Source: Varroa destructor
Lineage: Eukaryota > Arthropoda > Arachnida > Mesostigmata > Varroidae
Direction of reading: 5' to 3'
Assembly (NCBI RefSeq): GCF_002443255.2
Contig: NW_019211454.1
Span: forward strand, 20,675,037-20,739,036
DNA length: 64,000 nt
The notes beneath the pieces are model-generated. The model saw nothing but the letters and a program-made list of their open reading frames with translations. It was not told the DNA's origin and did not search any database. Of the stretch, positions 37,032 to 50,390 are shown one piece after another (position 1 is the stretch's first letter; every line of letters starts with the position of its first letter). A program made the translations under genes and the position numbers.

Positions 37032-40000
37032 TATGATATCAATTGCTTAAAGAAATTAAGCAAAGAAAATAACATCAGCCCGCGTTCGCGGCAAGCACTG
37101 TTTCTGTCCACGTAAACTTCTTGCTTTCCAACCAAATTGCTTTAAAAGTGCTCCCATTGCAAGTTTACCCGGGTCAACGGGTAGCCCAAAACCGACAAAA
37201 ATCAATATTAGCATATAGATTAGCTACAGTTTCAAAAAGTGACCAAACCAAGGGGTTTGCGAACGACATTATGTGATCGAGAGACGGCGTTGTATGTTCA
37301 AAGAAACAAGGTCATCGTTAACAAAAATCTGATTCATACAATATAAAGGTAGGGATTTTGATTTTTCCGCTGTGACAGGAAAAGAACCCAAACAATGATA
37401 CCAACATGAGCTAGTTGTGTCATACGTTCAGCGGCTTATGACAAAAGAATAGTATAATCTATCTATATAGTTTATCAGCGTATCGAATACATTATATCAG
37501 GCTCTTCTTTCTTGCTCAGTCGCGCAGATAAACATAGCCCACAGCAGGACCATTCAGCTGTAGCCAAACGTCTGACGGCGTGCTGGTTACAATGCCAGCC
37601 CGGATTTTCTCTCCGAGGTCATTACGGGTTGCTCGGGTAACTTCTAGCTAGCTTGTTCCATTATGAAGCGTTCGTCGTTGTGGTAAAATGACGTCATTGG
37701 AAGCGCTAGACTGAAACGCCAAACGGCAAAACAGTTACTTCGATCACGCTGACGCGATCGCCCTCACACGTATACGAAACATCGAAACGTTTACACGAAT
37801 CTACACACATACAAACACTGTTGCTTTTCTAGCTAGAATCGATATTTTCTTATAAGCAAACCTAAATATACTATTTGTCCGTTTTATTAAACGCGATTAT
37901 TTCCGAGAACGTCGTATTATTCACTAAATTACCTCCTGATTTCTCCAAAGTTCTTCAAACCTATCAACATATGGCTATAACAGCTAATAATCCTTAGCTA
38001 TATTGTCTTTTGAAAGCGGTTACTACTCGGCATTAACAGAAAATGTTTGCGTTGTCTTTCGGAATAACAGTTTTCCTCAGAACTTTGAAAATGCCTTTTC
38101 TTTAGAGAACGATGGATTTTCAGACCTGGTTTTTTTTTACGTAGGATCTTCTCTTATTTCGACCAAAACTGCACGACTAGTAACATAGAAATGCTACTTT
38201 TCCATTTTCCGTTATGGCCTTTGTCAGTCAAAATGGTTGTGTCTCGTGTTAAAAGCTAGTCATTATTCTTTTTTTCTTTCATGGAAAAACGAGATATCAT
38301 TAGTAGAATTAGAATAATAATACTTTGCTAGCTAGCAGTAGCCTAAGGTTGGTATGGTAAACACTTTATTGCGCCAAGCAATAAGTCGGTTAACGGAACG
38401 CCAGTCGAGCGATCTGCCATATTGTCAGCGTCTTTTTTTCAGCTATTTACTTGATACAGTGCGCTTTCGCACAAAACACTGCGTTAGCCAAACATGGTAC
38501 CCCAAGCCGCCATTTGCGGACTGCTTTCGTTCTGCTTGCAGTTCCCCTTCATCAGGTCGTTTCTTCTGCCCCTCTATCCACCGCCGAAAAATAGAAACGC
38601 AGCTGTGGCATAACACTGGCACTCGTAGTAATGCCGCATTTTCCCCCATGTCTGACAATGAACGCGTTATTTGTTGATCGCGTGAGTGTGATCTATGTAG
38701 CAGGTATGGACAGCTGAGCAGCGTTCACAAGTGGACCGCTGAATCGACCGAAAAAATGAAAGCTGATCCAAAGGACAAGGTGCATTATCACCATCGTCAG
38801 CATCATTCTAGTGAAGTAAACGAAGAAGACAATGACGGTGGAAACGAGCAAGCTACGAAGGTACACTGCCGCCATGGAAAACAGTACGCTTTGGCGTGTG
38901 CGTATCTGTGTGTCTACGGACTCTCGCAATCGCACATATACGCACGCCAGTCCCCGTGGAGTCGTCAGAAATAGGGAGCCGCACCGTGGTAACACTGCGC
39001 AGGCCTTGTCGCACAAGTGACCGTCTCACGCGCTTTTGACGGCGCCGAGCCCGGTTGTTTAAATTTGTCTTTAATCAATCTAGATACAAAGTACCACGAT
39101 CCACTGCGTCAAAATAAGTTGGCGAAAAAACGAGAAGCATTCTTGTTACGTTAGTTCCTACTTACTTCCACCAGCTTTACCGCCACAGTTGTAATATGAA
39201 CATAGACATACTAGAATCTCGATCGAACTGAAATAACTGATTGTGGTTAAAGTTCGGTAAGTTACGCTCGATGTCGATAGGACGAATATTTAATATAATA
39301 TGCAGTTACAACGAAACGTTCATTCCGCAGTCCTCCTGTGTTATCCAACCAATAAAAATAGTGATGATAATAATAAGAGACGTTTCTACTTGAAGACGAC
39401 ACAGTCTCGTATTTGATCCACCTGATTATCTTTTTCATTGCTGAACGCATTGACGTCTCCACAACCGATTTCGTCATTGAATGGTTAAAAGCAATTAGTC
39501 CTTCGTCATTAATCATTCACTGTTACGTCACTCATTCATTTTGTCCTTCGTTTACTGTAGATATTATTCAACCGGCTCGTAAGCTTCTTTCTGTACTCAT
39601 GATGCCATCAACAATCTTAGGGTACGTACTATCAGGTGTCCTGTGGCAGTTGTTCGGCCCTAGTTTATGTTGTTTTTGGTCGGTTTCCCGTTCCCCATTG
39701 AAATGTTTACCTAAACTTATTTATTAGCTTCTAATATGTACGAATTTCACAGATTTACCCCTAACATAACAAGAACTACAATTGCAGTTCTGCTTAGATA
39801 CCGTCAATTAGTTCGATTACCCCTTTGAAGCTATGCAATCATGGTAATTCTGCAATAATTTACCCTGGTGTCTTTATCCTATTATGGCGATCTATTACGG
39901 CCATAGTTCCACTATCCCAATGCAATCGATCCGTCACTGCACTGTATTCATCTCGTTTTCCTCAGAGATAGCTGACCTCAAAATTTCAAAGGCTTAAAGA

Positions 40001-41366
40001 AAGGGCCTTTGTCTAAGTCTTTGAAAAAATACCTGTATCGCGTTTACCTATAGCCTAGAGTGCGATTCAAGTCGGCCGTTGACTTACTCAAAATTTTTGG
40101 CTCCGGTATATAAGATTGAGCTAGCGTCATCCGTAGTCAACAACTCCGCTTCTCCGTTAAAAAAAACTATTTTCAGTTTCTGCCGATTACTGCGCTGTTT
40201 ATAGCTTCACGTTGTGTTTGATCCCGTTTCCAGCATTCATATGAATAACTTTATAAGTTTTCGATAATTTCGGCAACAATCACAATCTATTGCAAAATTG
40301 TAAAAAATCTCTTTTGTTTTTCTTCAAATATTAACGTTGTGTGTATCCTCTAGAGCTTGCAAAAGAGAACTCAAGTCTAGGTTAGGACGCGTGGGATGAA
40401 CATGTCCGGTCGAATACTGAGCGCTAGTTTTGCCCGTCCATTGCACCGCAAGCAGCAGGTAGAGACGAAAGAGTTCTCCTAGGGCCTATATCTCTTCTAT
40501 CATTACCGCGGTCACTGTAACTGCCGTATTACGTAATTAATAATTATGGCAACGGCCACCGGTGGTCAAGTTCATAGATAGATGTCAGTACCTGCTTGGC
40601 ATCATTCGATTACGCACGGGTGTTCAAATAAAGAGAGGCTTTCTGAATTGGTGTCAAGGCGTGTATGCTCTATTGGAAAGAGGGCTTGAGTACATATAAT
40701 GCGGCAGCTACCCAAGCAACACTAAGATGATACAGGCTAGTGCAGGTGTCACAGGGAAGCAAGGTCCTAAATCAATAAAACTCCTTTAACCAGATTAGGT
40801 GACAATCAACTGAGGGTCGACCAGTTTATAGCGAAATCGAACTTTTACTGGTCTTGTTGCTATTATTTTCCTACTATACATGTAGCTCTGCGGGGAAAAA
40901 GATGACGACTTTCAATATAAAGAGCTCAACTTAATGTTTTTTTTTTCATTTAAGTACTACGATGATAATCGTACATCGAATTGTATTCAGTATGGAAAAT
41001 GAAAAATTAACTTTCAACAAGGCAGGGATAAGCAGCAACTTCAACAGAAGCAGGCAGACAAAAAACCTGTTGAAAGTGACGAATAATCTATGATGATGGA
41101 ACTAGAATCGGCAAACGCTACGACAAAGCAGAAAGCGTCATTGCCCCTCCACGCTGTTATTATTAATATCATCAATGTCGAATACAGCAAACCAACCTAA
41201 AACACATAATTTTTTACTTTTTTTTTTCTCAAATCCATGCCTTTTATCGGATGTTGGGGAGGCTGGATCTTGGTAACAATTAAACACTCGACACGAGAGG
41301 ACACGTGTTTGGATCAATGCAGATTTAGCCCGTGACGCCAGACCGCCCTGATCACATGCACTGTCC

Positions 41367-41386
41367 TTTTTTTTTTTTTTTTTTTT
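41367..41386. repeat. T20 homopolymer
   Basis: An uninterrupted run of 20 T, followed by CGAAGTCAGAGCTTCG, a small imperfect dyad. Confidence 0.95.
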
Positions 41387-42371
41387 CGAAGTCAGAGCTT
41401 CGCGATGGGGGAATACTCAATGGCTAAGCCATTCAGACAATGGCTGTACTGGTCGGTTCGAAAGTAAAGTTTACCAAAGGTGCTGAGCAGTAGGCCACTT
41501 TCCTAAAGGACAAGAGAATGACCGATGTAAGGGCTCAGTTAGCTGCAACAGTTCCATCTGGCAGCCAACGAAGATCCAAAGCAGGAAGAAATGCATATCA
41601 CAAACGAGGCGTCCCACAGAACCTTCCGCGTCCTGTCGGACGACTTCGGACAGAGTGGAGCGACGCCAATAAATGGTGCAACGCTTAGTAATGTGCTGTA
41701 TCGTCTTTAAGTATGTTATAAACGATCTCTAGCATGTTTATACTACATAAAAAAATAATGTTTATATATTTAATATTATGTTGGTTATATAACTCTTAGT
41801 TTTTTTTTTCGCCAACACTCAACGCGTATACTTGGTCACGACGGTTTTCTAGGCGCATGCTGCGATCGAGAGCCACCCACCCCCTTAGGCCATATTATAG
41901 CTCTGCCAGTGACCAGGAAAGACTCTTAGTTTAAAGTTGTTTTGTATGTCTGTGGCAGCATTTTTAAAGCCAGACGCGTCTACGTTACGATTTTCCAAGA
42001 ACCCTAGTAGTAAGGAGCATGGGTGGCAAAGGAGAAACGGTATGAAGGCGTCCGAAGCGTGAGCTGCGGGCTTGTCGGCCAGCCAGTCAGCCTATGACCT
42101 TGCTCTACAGTAGCGGCTTTTCATGAGCCCGTGAAGCAACACCGTATTCCAAGCTTTAATAGTACTGTTTCTGCTGTAGCTACTGTGATGGTAGCACTGC
42201 ACAATGGTTTACACGTATCTTAGACGAAACGACAGGGAGGCGAGTACAGCCGCAGACAATCAGGCCCGATCGACATTAAATAAGTACCGCACGGAATCTG
42301 AAAACTGGCCGTCGACAACAATATCTGCTGCGCCTGCTATAACCACGATATCAGCCGAAAATTGCCACCTT

Positions 42372-42390
42372 AACAACAACAACAACAAAA
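42372..42390. repeat. (AAC)n triplet tract
   Basis: About six AAC units, which encode asparagines in a short unsupported plus-strand frame. Confidence 0.88.
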
Positions 42391-43374
42391 GGGGACGACG
42401 TGCTTTGATAACAACATTTAACAGCAGCAGTGGTGTCAGGGGCTTCCTTGACTTTCGCGTGCGCTTCGACTGCTAGCTATGGCTTGCCGCGACGCGCGCT
42501 GCTTAAAAGTCTGTGGATGAACTAATGGTACTGATGGCTAAATTTTTTCTATCATGTTACACACACGCTAAGTTTCGTCGTGGGCAAAAAGCAATTAACG
42601 GACGAGATGGCTTGACACAGGCAAAAACAGCTGTTACAATAAAAAGAAAAGGAAAAAACTTTTTTTTTTCTTCTTTTATGGTTCAGCCAATGGCGAGTGG
42701 TGTCACTATTGCTCAATTATCCATGAGCCTATATGCTGTATAGTTGGTTGATTGTCTGCATTTCATTATTTACTCCATTCCCAATGCATCACTCTGTTTT
42801 GTTTAGTCGTTCGTGGGTCCATTCTTCCGTTTAATTCATTTGGTGATGCTGCTCCATGCTGAGATGTTTGTAGCATCAGCACTACCAGTTTCATGATAAT
42901 GGCGCTCTTGAATGGAACCTACATTCGACGGATGGAAGGGAAGAAATGTGTAGAGAAATAGGCCTCGACTAGGAAATAATGATCTTTCCTGCTTCTACAC
43001 GTAAATCGTGTTATTCGAGTGAATCAACAGGGTAACGGGGCATTAGAGAAGACCATCGGTAGCAGTTGACGGGTAATAGAAATACGATTTCTTAGCCAGA
43101 ACGCTCGAAATCACTCCTAGTGCTCTTTGTGGATATAATAACACTTGTCAAAATTGAAAAAAATATCCATACTCTATGCAGTATAGCGGAAACGTGTGTT
43201 GCGGCGTATTACAAACGTGTGAAAGTACAGCAACCTTGCGGCCCCGCTGACACTTCTGTACCGCCTTCGGTTCTCCAGAGTCCCAGCCGCATGACCCAGA
43301 TTCGCCAGCAGCATTGGCTGCATCTACTAACAAGTGTCTCTGAGTCGTCTAGCCGTTCGGAATCGTCTTCCCAA

Positions 43375-43391
43375 CCCCCCCCCCCCCCCCC
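43375..43391. repeat. C17 homopolymer
   Basis: An uninterrupted run of 17 C. Such runs are error-prone in sequencing and in replication, so the frames meeting here may be shifted by an assembly error. Confidence 0.95.
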
Positions 43392-43465
43392 GCGTCCGCT
43401 GGGTCGGCCGAAGCAGACAGCCGAATAGACTTCTTATCATCTAGTTACTCGCCTGATCGAGTCTT

Positions 43466-43864
43466 ATGCAAAGCTTGATCAGCTCTACGGAGCTTACGAC
43501 TTTCGAGGTCTTGAGGGTCTCAGATCCTGAAGAAGCAGATGATGTTACAGAAATGGGTCAAACGGCTTCATATGCTGTATCTCCGGCTGTTGCTGCTGCT
43601 GCCGCCTCTGCAGGCGAAGCTTCTCGAACAGGCGGAATCGGTCGATACGACCTGCTCTACATCGGGACTGAGGTCAAACAGATGGCCATCGCCGGCAAAG
43701 CGAGTTCTACCTGTACCAGTTTACACTTTATGCATGCTTACTGGAATAAGGCGCACGGTATGATCGTCCGATATTATTTCGTCTTAATTGATCTGGAACA
43801 ACAAGCGTTAATCTGTCCGTACACAACTGGAAAACGCATTATACGGCCTTTAAATGTACGATAA
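43466..43864 (+). other. Candidate low-complexity open frame next to a C17 tract, unrecognised
   Basis: A 132-codon frame begins MQSLISSTELTTFEVL and contains an alanine-rich AVAAAAASAGEAS segment encoded partly by GCT/GCC repeats. A second frame of 102 codons (43120-43428) lies just upstream and ends in a serine- and proline-rich stretch encoded by a C17 run. Shifting frame after that run gives a third open stretch to about 43470. The arrangement could be one low-complexity exon whose frame is disturbed at the homopolymer, or simply GC-rich sequence poor in stops. No domain is recognised. Confidence 0.18.
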
Positions 43865-46167
43865 ATTGGTTTCCTTAATCAACCACACTTGTTCCCAATG
43901 TCACTGCATGAGAATAGCTTCGTGCAGTGCAGGCCAAAAGAGAGCAACATCGATGGAGAGCATCGCCTTTAAGGTATCTACAGAAAATTTTAATTGGTTA
44001 GGATGTAATTCGATAAATTTCACAATACCTTGTATAGTAGCTGTCCTATACGCAAATGAGGTCCTTCGAGCTGCGATAAGGATCATGAAATGCCCGTCTA
44101 TCTAATTGATGGAAAGCCCTAATTACCGATTGAATAACCATAACGAAAACACCAACAGCGAAATGGGGTAGGTGCAGCCTTACAACTTTGCATAGTACAA
44201 AGACCTTTGAGGGGAGACAAGGTCGACGAAGGGTTAATGTTATTTTCATATTCTTATAAGGCGACCAGTTCAGACTAATGACTGGAGTGCCGAACTTGAA
44301 TTGGTTAACTAAAATCATATTTGACAGAAGTTAAATATATCCGATTTAAAGAAATGCGCAAAAATATAATTAATCTATATTAAAAGAATATCGGCGACAA
44401 AGACATTTAATTTTTGTAACCGTCAAGTGAACTTGCTTTGTTCTATATCTTGATCAAACAAATCAGACAGCCAACAACGTTCGGCCCTGTCAGACACTTT
44501 CACTGGGACGTAACAACGAAAAGCTGTGTGATCTAGAACGAGAATTTTATCTGTAATAGGGGTAATCGCTTTTGTTGTTTGTTACGGCCAGGTAAATTTG
44601 CTTATAATAGTAGACTATCTATTCCGATAAAGACAGCTATTTCATATGTTCGGTGTGGCCTAAATGGGTAAAACTACGATTTATAGATCCTGTGAGTACG
44701 TAAAGGGCGGTAAGTTCCGTACCCGAGCTGGTGCCTAAGATTAAGGATGTGTGTGCGTACGCTATGGAAGTAAAAAATCCATTTATATAATACACTTCCT
44801 GATCTAGTCGCGTCAAGCACCTTGTGTACACACTCGTGTGTTAATGTTTATAGGGCAGAAATGATCAGCCAGATGCCGCCTGTTGCCATGGTCGAGACCG
44901 CTGTTATTTGCTCCAGTAGCGATCGATCGAAGTAACGGTTGAGTCAACTGATGCGCCGATAGTAACGTACTTCGCTAAATTAGCAGTGGTCGAATGGTAG
45001 CTTGCTGCATTACAATCCAAGGAATTGTTTTCATAACCCACTTCAATTGGTTGGGCCTCCGTTGGCGAAAGGGACTTCCGGGAGCGGAACTTATTTAAGC
45101 AAGCTGTTGCTATACAGCGAGGTCTTAAGAAACTTCGGTCGCTTTATAATAAGCAATGCTAAAGAGCGACACGATGATGCTCAGGCCAGCCATAAGCTCC
45201 TCATCCTTGCCGTCCGATTCTCGAACTGAGCGGAGTGCGCTGAGTAAAATTTTTCTACATTTTATCCAAAGCTCCAGCTGGTCTATTTCCTTCCCTTTCG
45301 GCTCTCACTTCTCCTCAAAATCACTTCAAAGCCGCGCTAAAAATTGAGTCTCTATTCCCATTGGTTGGCGAGCATCCGGCAGAAATTCTCTAGCTACCCC
45401 CATACGTTTCCCTTTGAACCCCCTTGTGGACGAGGTGTGGCCTCCCATCTACAACTGGGCTAATGCTCATACTGCAGCGGCTATCGCTGCTGCTGTCGCT
45501 CCTGCTCGTGCCCTCGACTGCTTCTTCTTTTCGAGGTGAATCGGTCCCGTCGTCGCTGGCCTCCTATAGCGTCTTTTACCGTTAACGGGCATCGCGTCTA
45601 GCATAGAAGATCTAAAGCGACTTCTTGGAAACATGATACTTGTCGATTCATGACAAAAAGTTGATTGTCTCAGAGTTTCGGAGGTTAACGAAACAACGAA
45701 GTTTTGCCGCACAAATACACCAAATCGCTAACGATACGCGGTTTTATTTTCACACGAAATCCGCTCATGATTTTCCGATGATCCGCCGCCGATTGTCGTC
45801 TAAAAAGGGGGGGGTTATTAATGATGTGACTTTTCGAATCGTATACGAGTCAAGAATATGTCCACCAGTTTATATGCGTAATTTTTTTTTGCTGGCAGAC
45901 ATGACAAGAGCGCCAACAAACTTTTCAATAAATGACGTTCTCCGAAACTTGAAAAGGGGTGTAATGCACGCATAAAGGGTAAACACTGGGCGACGCGGTC
46001 AAATGCGTGTAACACAGTCTCCGCTAGCAAAATCAAGCATCTTGTGAGGAACAAGCTTTCCTTACGCTTTTCTGATGGACGTCATTAATTTTGCCAATGG
46101 ACACCAACTAAATGAACTAAACCATTGTAGCACCATAATGGCCCAATAACAATTCTGTGTTCCCCCG

Positions 46168-46187
46168 TATATGTATATATATATATT
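46168..46187. repeat. (TA)n tract
   Basis: Short TA run with one GTA interruption. Confidence 0.85.
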
Positions 46188-47319
46188 TTGGAAAAAGTCT
46201 TTTCGACCCTTGCTCTTGTTTACATCGATCAAAAGCAAAATGTGCACATCGCAGGTAAAGGGTTAGCGCTTTTAGCGCCTTCTTTTTTAAGGCCTTCATT
46301 TCCTTCGAAATCTATAGCGCCAATCGTTAGTGTATCACCATGTAAAGCTGGCAGTCAAAGTTATACATTCAAATTGGGTTTCTATCCCGTTCAGCTGGTT
46401 CTAGCCGTAGCCAAACAAAGCAGTGTATAAGGCCTCGTACCAGTGCAGAAATGTACAAAAATACATATAAAATAGCATAATGTGCACCCATACACAGGTA
46501 CTTTCCTCAAACATTCTTGTAGCATATGCCGATTATTGTACCAATTAGACCAGCTGCTGTTGGGTTTTTCAGTGTTCGACCCAAATTTTCAAACTTTGTC
46601 AAACGTTGTGCGTAGCTTTGTATTGTAATCAGAAAATGTGGCGTGCAACATTAAGCTACCCGTCACCTCAAACACACGTGTACCCACCATGTTAAGCATA
46701 AGAGTGCCAGCACGTTGCTTCTACGACGCTTCCGGCCGTAACATTTTAAAGCTTTATAAGTAGTACAAGTGTAACGGGTTGTAATGCTTGATTACTTCTA
46801 TCTGTTGGTTATGCTGACGTTATTTTGTGCGTTAAATGCGATTTTGTTGGAAATAGCATCGACGCTTGTTGTAATGAGGAACTTGCGCTGATTGAAGTAG
46901 TAGGGGTCTGTAAGGCGGCCGTACTGATTATACAGCAGCATAATGTCATACAGATTCTACCATAGCGTCAATAAAGAGGATTCTAGGGAGCCGCTCTCTG
47001 TGTCCTTCACCTCAACCTGCTGGCAGTCTTCGTCGTCGTCAGTTGCTATCACTCAGTACAACTTCTGCTGCTGCTACAACCGCATGCTCGCTTCTTTCCT
47101 TCGGCGACCTAACCTAAGCTGCCCGTACATATGAAGAACAACAGGAACAACTACCTTGTTGGTACCTCCGACCTGAATCACAACCCAACTGACTCACATA
47201 CGTTCTCCTGCTTCTACCAACCTGTACTAGCAGTAGCGGAGGCTGGTTAAGCAAGAGCAGCACCTATCACCCCTCCCCCCTCCGCTTATCCCTCTTTCTC
47301 TCGAGCCGACCTAACCCCC

Positions 47320-47374
47320 AGCCAGCCAGCCAGCCAGCCAGCCAGCCCGCCGGCAGGCCGGCCGGCCGGCCGGC
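47320..47374. repeat. (AGCC)n passing into (GGCC)n
   Basis: About seven AGCC units, a short CCGCCGGCAGG bridge, then about four GGCC units. The GGCC half is self-complementary. One parent tetranucleotide and a substituted derivative appear to have expanded side by side. Confidence 0.95.
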
Positions 47375-48148
47375 TGACTGACTAGCCCGGTCGGCAGAAA
47401 CAGCACGAATTGCCGCTGCCTATAGTGTCGTTGCTACCACATTGAGAACGACCGACCGTCGCTGCCGAACAGACTGTTTACTAGTGGAAGTAGCAGCCGC
47501 GACAGCGTAGCGGCAGAAGTGGAAGTAAACCCGCAGTACAACAACTCGTGACCCAGTTAGCTGGGGGTGGAGCGCGGGCCCGTGCCAGTAACTATGCCAT
47601 AGTGTTGAAACCGGGACAGCCGTCAAAGGTCGACTTTGGCGGAATCGTCACATCTTTCAGAAAAAGAAACCCGCTCGAACCATGAGAAACAGGTAAAAGT
47701 ACTAAAAACTAACAAGAACTAAAATAATAATCATAATAATAACAGTAAAAACCGGAAATGCGAACTTCGCCTCTGAATGCGCCCTGTTCACACCAGCATT
47801 TTCAGCTCACCTAACTATCCGTCGTGCTTTCTCCCAGTTCTCTGATGGCCAGACGGTTCGTGTTTGGCTCCGAGCCGCGTAAACTGGCCCAATGCGCACA
47901 CGATGCGGCCGCTGCATACGCACTCTGTTTGATCGTTTATTGAATAAATACGGTAACCGTCTCGCATTACGGATATCAACAACCTAACGGTTTTACTAAC
48001 GAAACTAAAGGTCTATAAAGTACTGTTGGACGGCATAACCAACACCGTTTGTTATTTCGGCGCTTGCAATCGAGCAACACTCGAAAACGAAGGAATATGG
48101 CTGCTTCGCTTCTTTCGGGCCGCCATTTTTGATACAACAACGGTTAGT

Positions 48149-48170
48149 CGGTTCGTTCGTTCGTTCGTTT
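48149..48170. repeat. (GTTC)n microsatellite
   Basis: About five GTTC units. Confidence 0.9.
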
Positions 48171-50217
48171 GTAGCAGTAATCGCCATCATACGAACAGTA
48201 ATAAGAGACACCATGACGACATGATGTAACAACTCAGGCTTAGCTCTTTCTCTCTGTCTCACCCGCCCCCGCCCTGCTCCGTTCCACGGGAGCGTTTAAC
48301 CGCCCGGAGCCCCACAAGCGGGCCGCCGACAAACAGTAACAGCAACTGACTCCGAAAAGCGCTGTTTCTTAAGTATCCTCTGTTACTGATGGTATTATTA
48401 GTGATTGCACAGCGACGCCATTCAAACATTTACCCATAATTTCGATGATTAAACAGATCGAGAGGATAATTAAATTTTTCATGGCACAATTTCGAAATAC
48501 TGTCGAAGCAGAGTTCGGTGATAAGCTGACCACTGATAGTATCACTACGTTTGCCATTTGGTCTAACAAGAAAAAAACAGAAGGCAGACAAAGACCATGT
48601 AGCACGAATACATGACGCAACAATAAATGGAGTCACAACTTCAAATAAAAACTTATTAAATACATTTTTTTTTAAATAGCGACGTTTTCCTCGAAAAGGC
48701 TGGCTGACGTTAGCATCAGCAGCGGCCAAAGGTGGCAGACCAATGAGTGTACAATAGAGAAGGCGAAGTATCTTCCCGCAGTAGCAGACAAATACGAAAA
48801 ACGCCAAACAGTGTGATGGCCTGCAACAATTCTCGTCCGCTTTACGTAAGGTGCAAAATATTATATAGAACTATAGTTGTCTGATTCCCCTATCAGGTCT
48901 TGTCACATACGTTTAACTGCATTGAAGATAATTTAGAGGCCTAAATGAAGGCTACTAGATAGAATTTTAACGTAATTTACTCGGAGATACTTTAATATAC
49001 GGTGTAATTCAAACCGATATGATGCACGGTTATAACTATATCTCCTTTACATGTATAGTGCCTTTTTCAATGGGGCACCTTATTGATGGTGTATATACCA
49101 TGGGAAAGTAACATTGAATAATTCGAAATAACTTCTGAGCCTCAGCCTGGCTGGAGGAGAGGCAACTTTTAGTTGATTTTATTACCTAAAAAGCCTTCTC
49201 CATAGCTGACTGTCAGCTGTTCATTCCCTTCGATGATTTATTGGGGTAAGGGGGCTCAACATAAGGAAGCTGAGGGTGCTGAGCGAAAACGGGGTTGTTC
49301 ATAATGGCTATGTTCATCGCCTTGCTGTCTGGATTTTTAGTGGAGGATCAAGTACTTTGTGTGCCGGTGTACACGCCCAGGCTTGAACCTAGGCCACTTC
49401 TATGTCCTGTCATCCGGTTCGCAGACGTCAAACACATTGCGAAACACAGTTTTGGTCGTGCCTTACCTATCCTGCCGGTGCAGTGCCCCGCGGCAAGCGA
49501 ATGACTGACTACATGCTTGCTTCCAAGGTTGACTGACGAGCGAGCCATTACAAAATATTGTTTAGTTCTTCTCATTCGATAAAATACACAGAAAAGTTAT
49601 TTACCAATCAGTAGACAGAAGAAAAACAATTGATTCACTGAAATCGCTCTCACTGTTGAGTTACCGCAGCGAATCTAAATACTCTCAGGGTAAACGAAGC
49701 TGCAATGTAAAAGACACCGCAGACAACACAGGCAGAAATACCCAATCCGAATCTGACGGTTCTAGAGGTATAACCTAAAATGAAGACAAGTATCTTTTTG
49801 TGTTACTGTCGTTGGCGATCGCGCCAGCACCAACATAATCATGCGCTTGCTAACTTTACAGAAATCGACATCAGCAATGATAGTAGCAATATCCATATGA
49901 ACTGGTGGTAACGATAAGAGCCCACATATTTATTTTTGCTAGAAGAAGTACTGATTTGTTATCGCCAGTTACTACAATACAGACCCCAAATACTGCTAGT
50001 ATTAATAGCGATAGGAATAGCGAAGCTAATTATATTGAAATTGCTGCCGCATCAGCAGCAGAATTTAAATAATAAAAACATTGCCGCTTCTGCTAGTGAA
50101 ACAACGGCGGTAGTTGGATCTATGGGACCGGGGTATGGATGATGTCGCAAGTCGGCCTTGGCCCACTGACAACATCCCATCACCAGCATCAGCGCAACAG
50201 AGGCATTACCATTAACA

Positions 50218-50288
50218 ACAGCAGCAGCAGCAGCAGCAGCGATGGCAGCCGTAACAACAAACACTGCCACAACAGCAGCAGCAGCAGC
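50218..50288. repeat. Two (CAG)n tracts separated by about 30 bp
   Basis: CAG/GCA runs at 50218-50240 and 50272-50288. They would encode Ser or Gln runs depending on frame. The plus-strand frame 50139-50465 is a serine-rich product of these repeats and is not a supported gene. Confidence 0.9.
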
Positions 50289-50362
50289 GTCATCACCATC
50301 ATCATAATCATTACCCCAACAGCAGCAGCTTTTACAACGCGGCTCGCCCCGCTCAGCAGTCG

Positions 50363-50390
50363 CGGTCGGTCGGTCGGTCGGTCGGTCGGT
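50363..50390. repeat. (CGGT)7 microsatellite
   Basis: Seven uninterrupted CGGT units, then diverged CTGT/CAGT units. Confidence 0.94.

Larger units (their letters stand above)
37032..43100. other. Mostly AT-rich stretch without a recognised gene
   Basis: Short frames only, the longest 107 codons at 38354-38677 (plus) and 38693-39016 (minus), neither recognisable. Homopolymer T20 lies at 41367 and an AAC tract at 42372. Several AATAAA-like hexamers occur, as expected from base composition. Confidence 0.5.

Noticed and set aside
48430..48807. 125-codon minus-strand frame with a signal-peptide-like start
   Set aside because: No recognisable domain, AT-rich context, and a competing frame of 84 codons on the same strand.
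49370..49430. tRNA-like B box (minus strand GGTTCAAGCC)
   Set aside because: No matching A box, the T-stem pairs poorly and the acceptor arms do not pair, so it is neither a tRNA nor a supported tRNA-derived SINE.
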